In this document: positions 63,989-64,000 of the stretch, piece by piece
How the letters are laid out: the number at the start of each line of letters is the position of its first letter
Numbering within the stretch: position 1 is the first letter of the stretch
Assembly (NCBI GenBank): GCA_963831105.1
Contig: CAWHOS010000012.1
Coordinates: forward strand, 1 to 64,000
Length of the DNA stretch: 64,000 nt
Direction: 5' to 3'
Source: DATFQI01 sp963831105
GTDB lineage: Bacteria; Actinomycetota; Thermoleophilia; Solirubrobacterales; Solirubrobacteraceae
Position numbers and translations under genes: made by a program
Notes under the pieces: generated by a model
The model's input: the letters and a program-made list of their open reading frames with translations, nothing else
What the model was told of the DNA's origin: nothing
Database searches by the model: none

Positions 63989-64000
63989 CCATAGAGCGGT

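Overview
The window is very GC-rich, densely packed chromosomal DNA. Gene content points to an actinobacterium, most likely class Thermoleophilia (Solirubrobacter/Conexibacter-like); this is inference from GC bias, an F420-type LLM oxidoreductase, WS/DGAT, the uvrC-rapZ-gap-pgk-tpiA order, MarR/Hsp20 and a cytochrome c maturation cluster. No 16S or other decisive marker is present.

Layout. 1-2422: 5' part of an enoyl-CoA hydratase gene, a small membrane protein and an ABC-F ATPase, all frameshifted. 2419-4225: Lrp regulator divergent from an amino-acid exporter. 4285-10952: phosphate region (GDPD, receiver-less winged-helix regulator, pstSCAB-phoU, a second OmpR-type regulator) with two arrays of 11-bp direct repeats resembling PHO boxes. 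10977-14223: membrane protein and a Tad-pilus-like cluster ending in a TadG-like/VanY/lytic-transglycosylase fusion. 14248-19322: GNAT, IMPase, threonine aldolase, LLM oxidoreductase, secreted glycosidase-like protein, and a collapsed M1 peptidase. 19420-26738: uvrC-rapZ and the lower-glycolysis operon gap-pgk-tpiA-gpmI. 26834-29161: marR, hsp20, tgt. 29158-33147: tail-anchored coiled-coil protein, Ser/Thr kinase, lipoprotein and phosphoesterase in one operon. 33168-36918: M48 protease, DUF3467, rlmH, argS. 36896-40517: two-component system divergent from an ABC exporter. 40638-45474: ccdA-ccmH, tRNA-Gly(CCC), zinc-ribbon protein, ccmE (Cys type), ccmF, ccmI-like, secG. 45471-53022: a long minus-strand run hppD-serpin-hmgA-AAA ATPase-Fe-ADH-eCIS-cargo-like protein, divergent from an AsnC/Lrp regulator. 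53066-63776: M28 peptidase, DUF427, EamA, GNAT-like, LysR, WS/DGAT, DHA2 exporter, FN3 protein and a second secreted glycosidase-like protein.

Three window-wide patterns stand out. (1) A dispersed, palindromic intergenic element with ends like GGCGGCTGGGTAGGGAGG occurs at five places (about 4121, 34391, 40534, 54381, 63789), always at 3' ends of genes; its inner stems differ in sequence but stay base-paired. (2) At least fourteen genes seem to be leaderless: a TANNNT -10 box lies 6-10 nt before the start codon. (3) About 25 single-base frameshifts break otherwise intact genes, and all but one have the sense of a +1 insertion, which suggests sequencing or assembly error and not decay. No insertion sequence, CRISPR array or prophage was recognised. 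There is no stretch over 300 bases without a gene.
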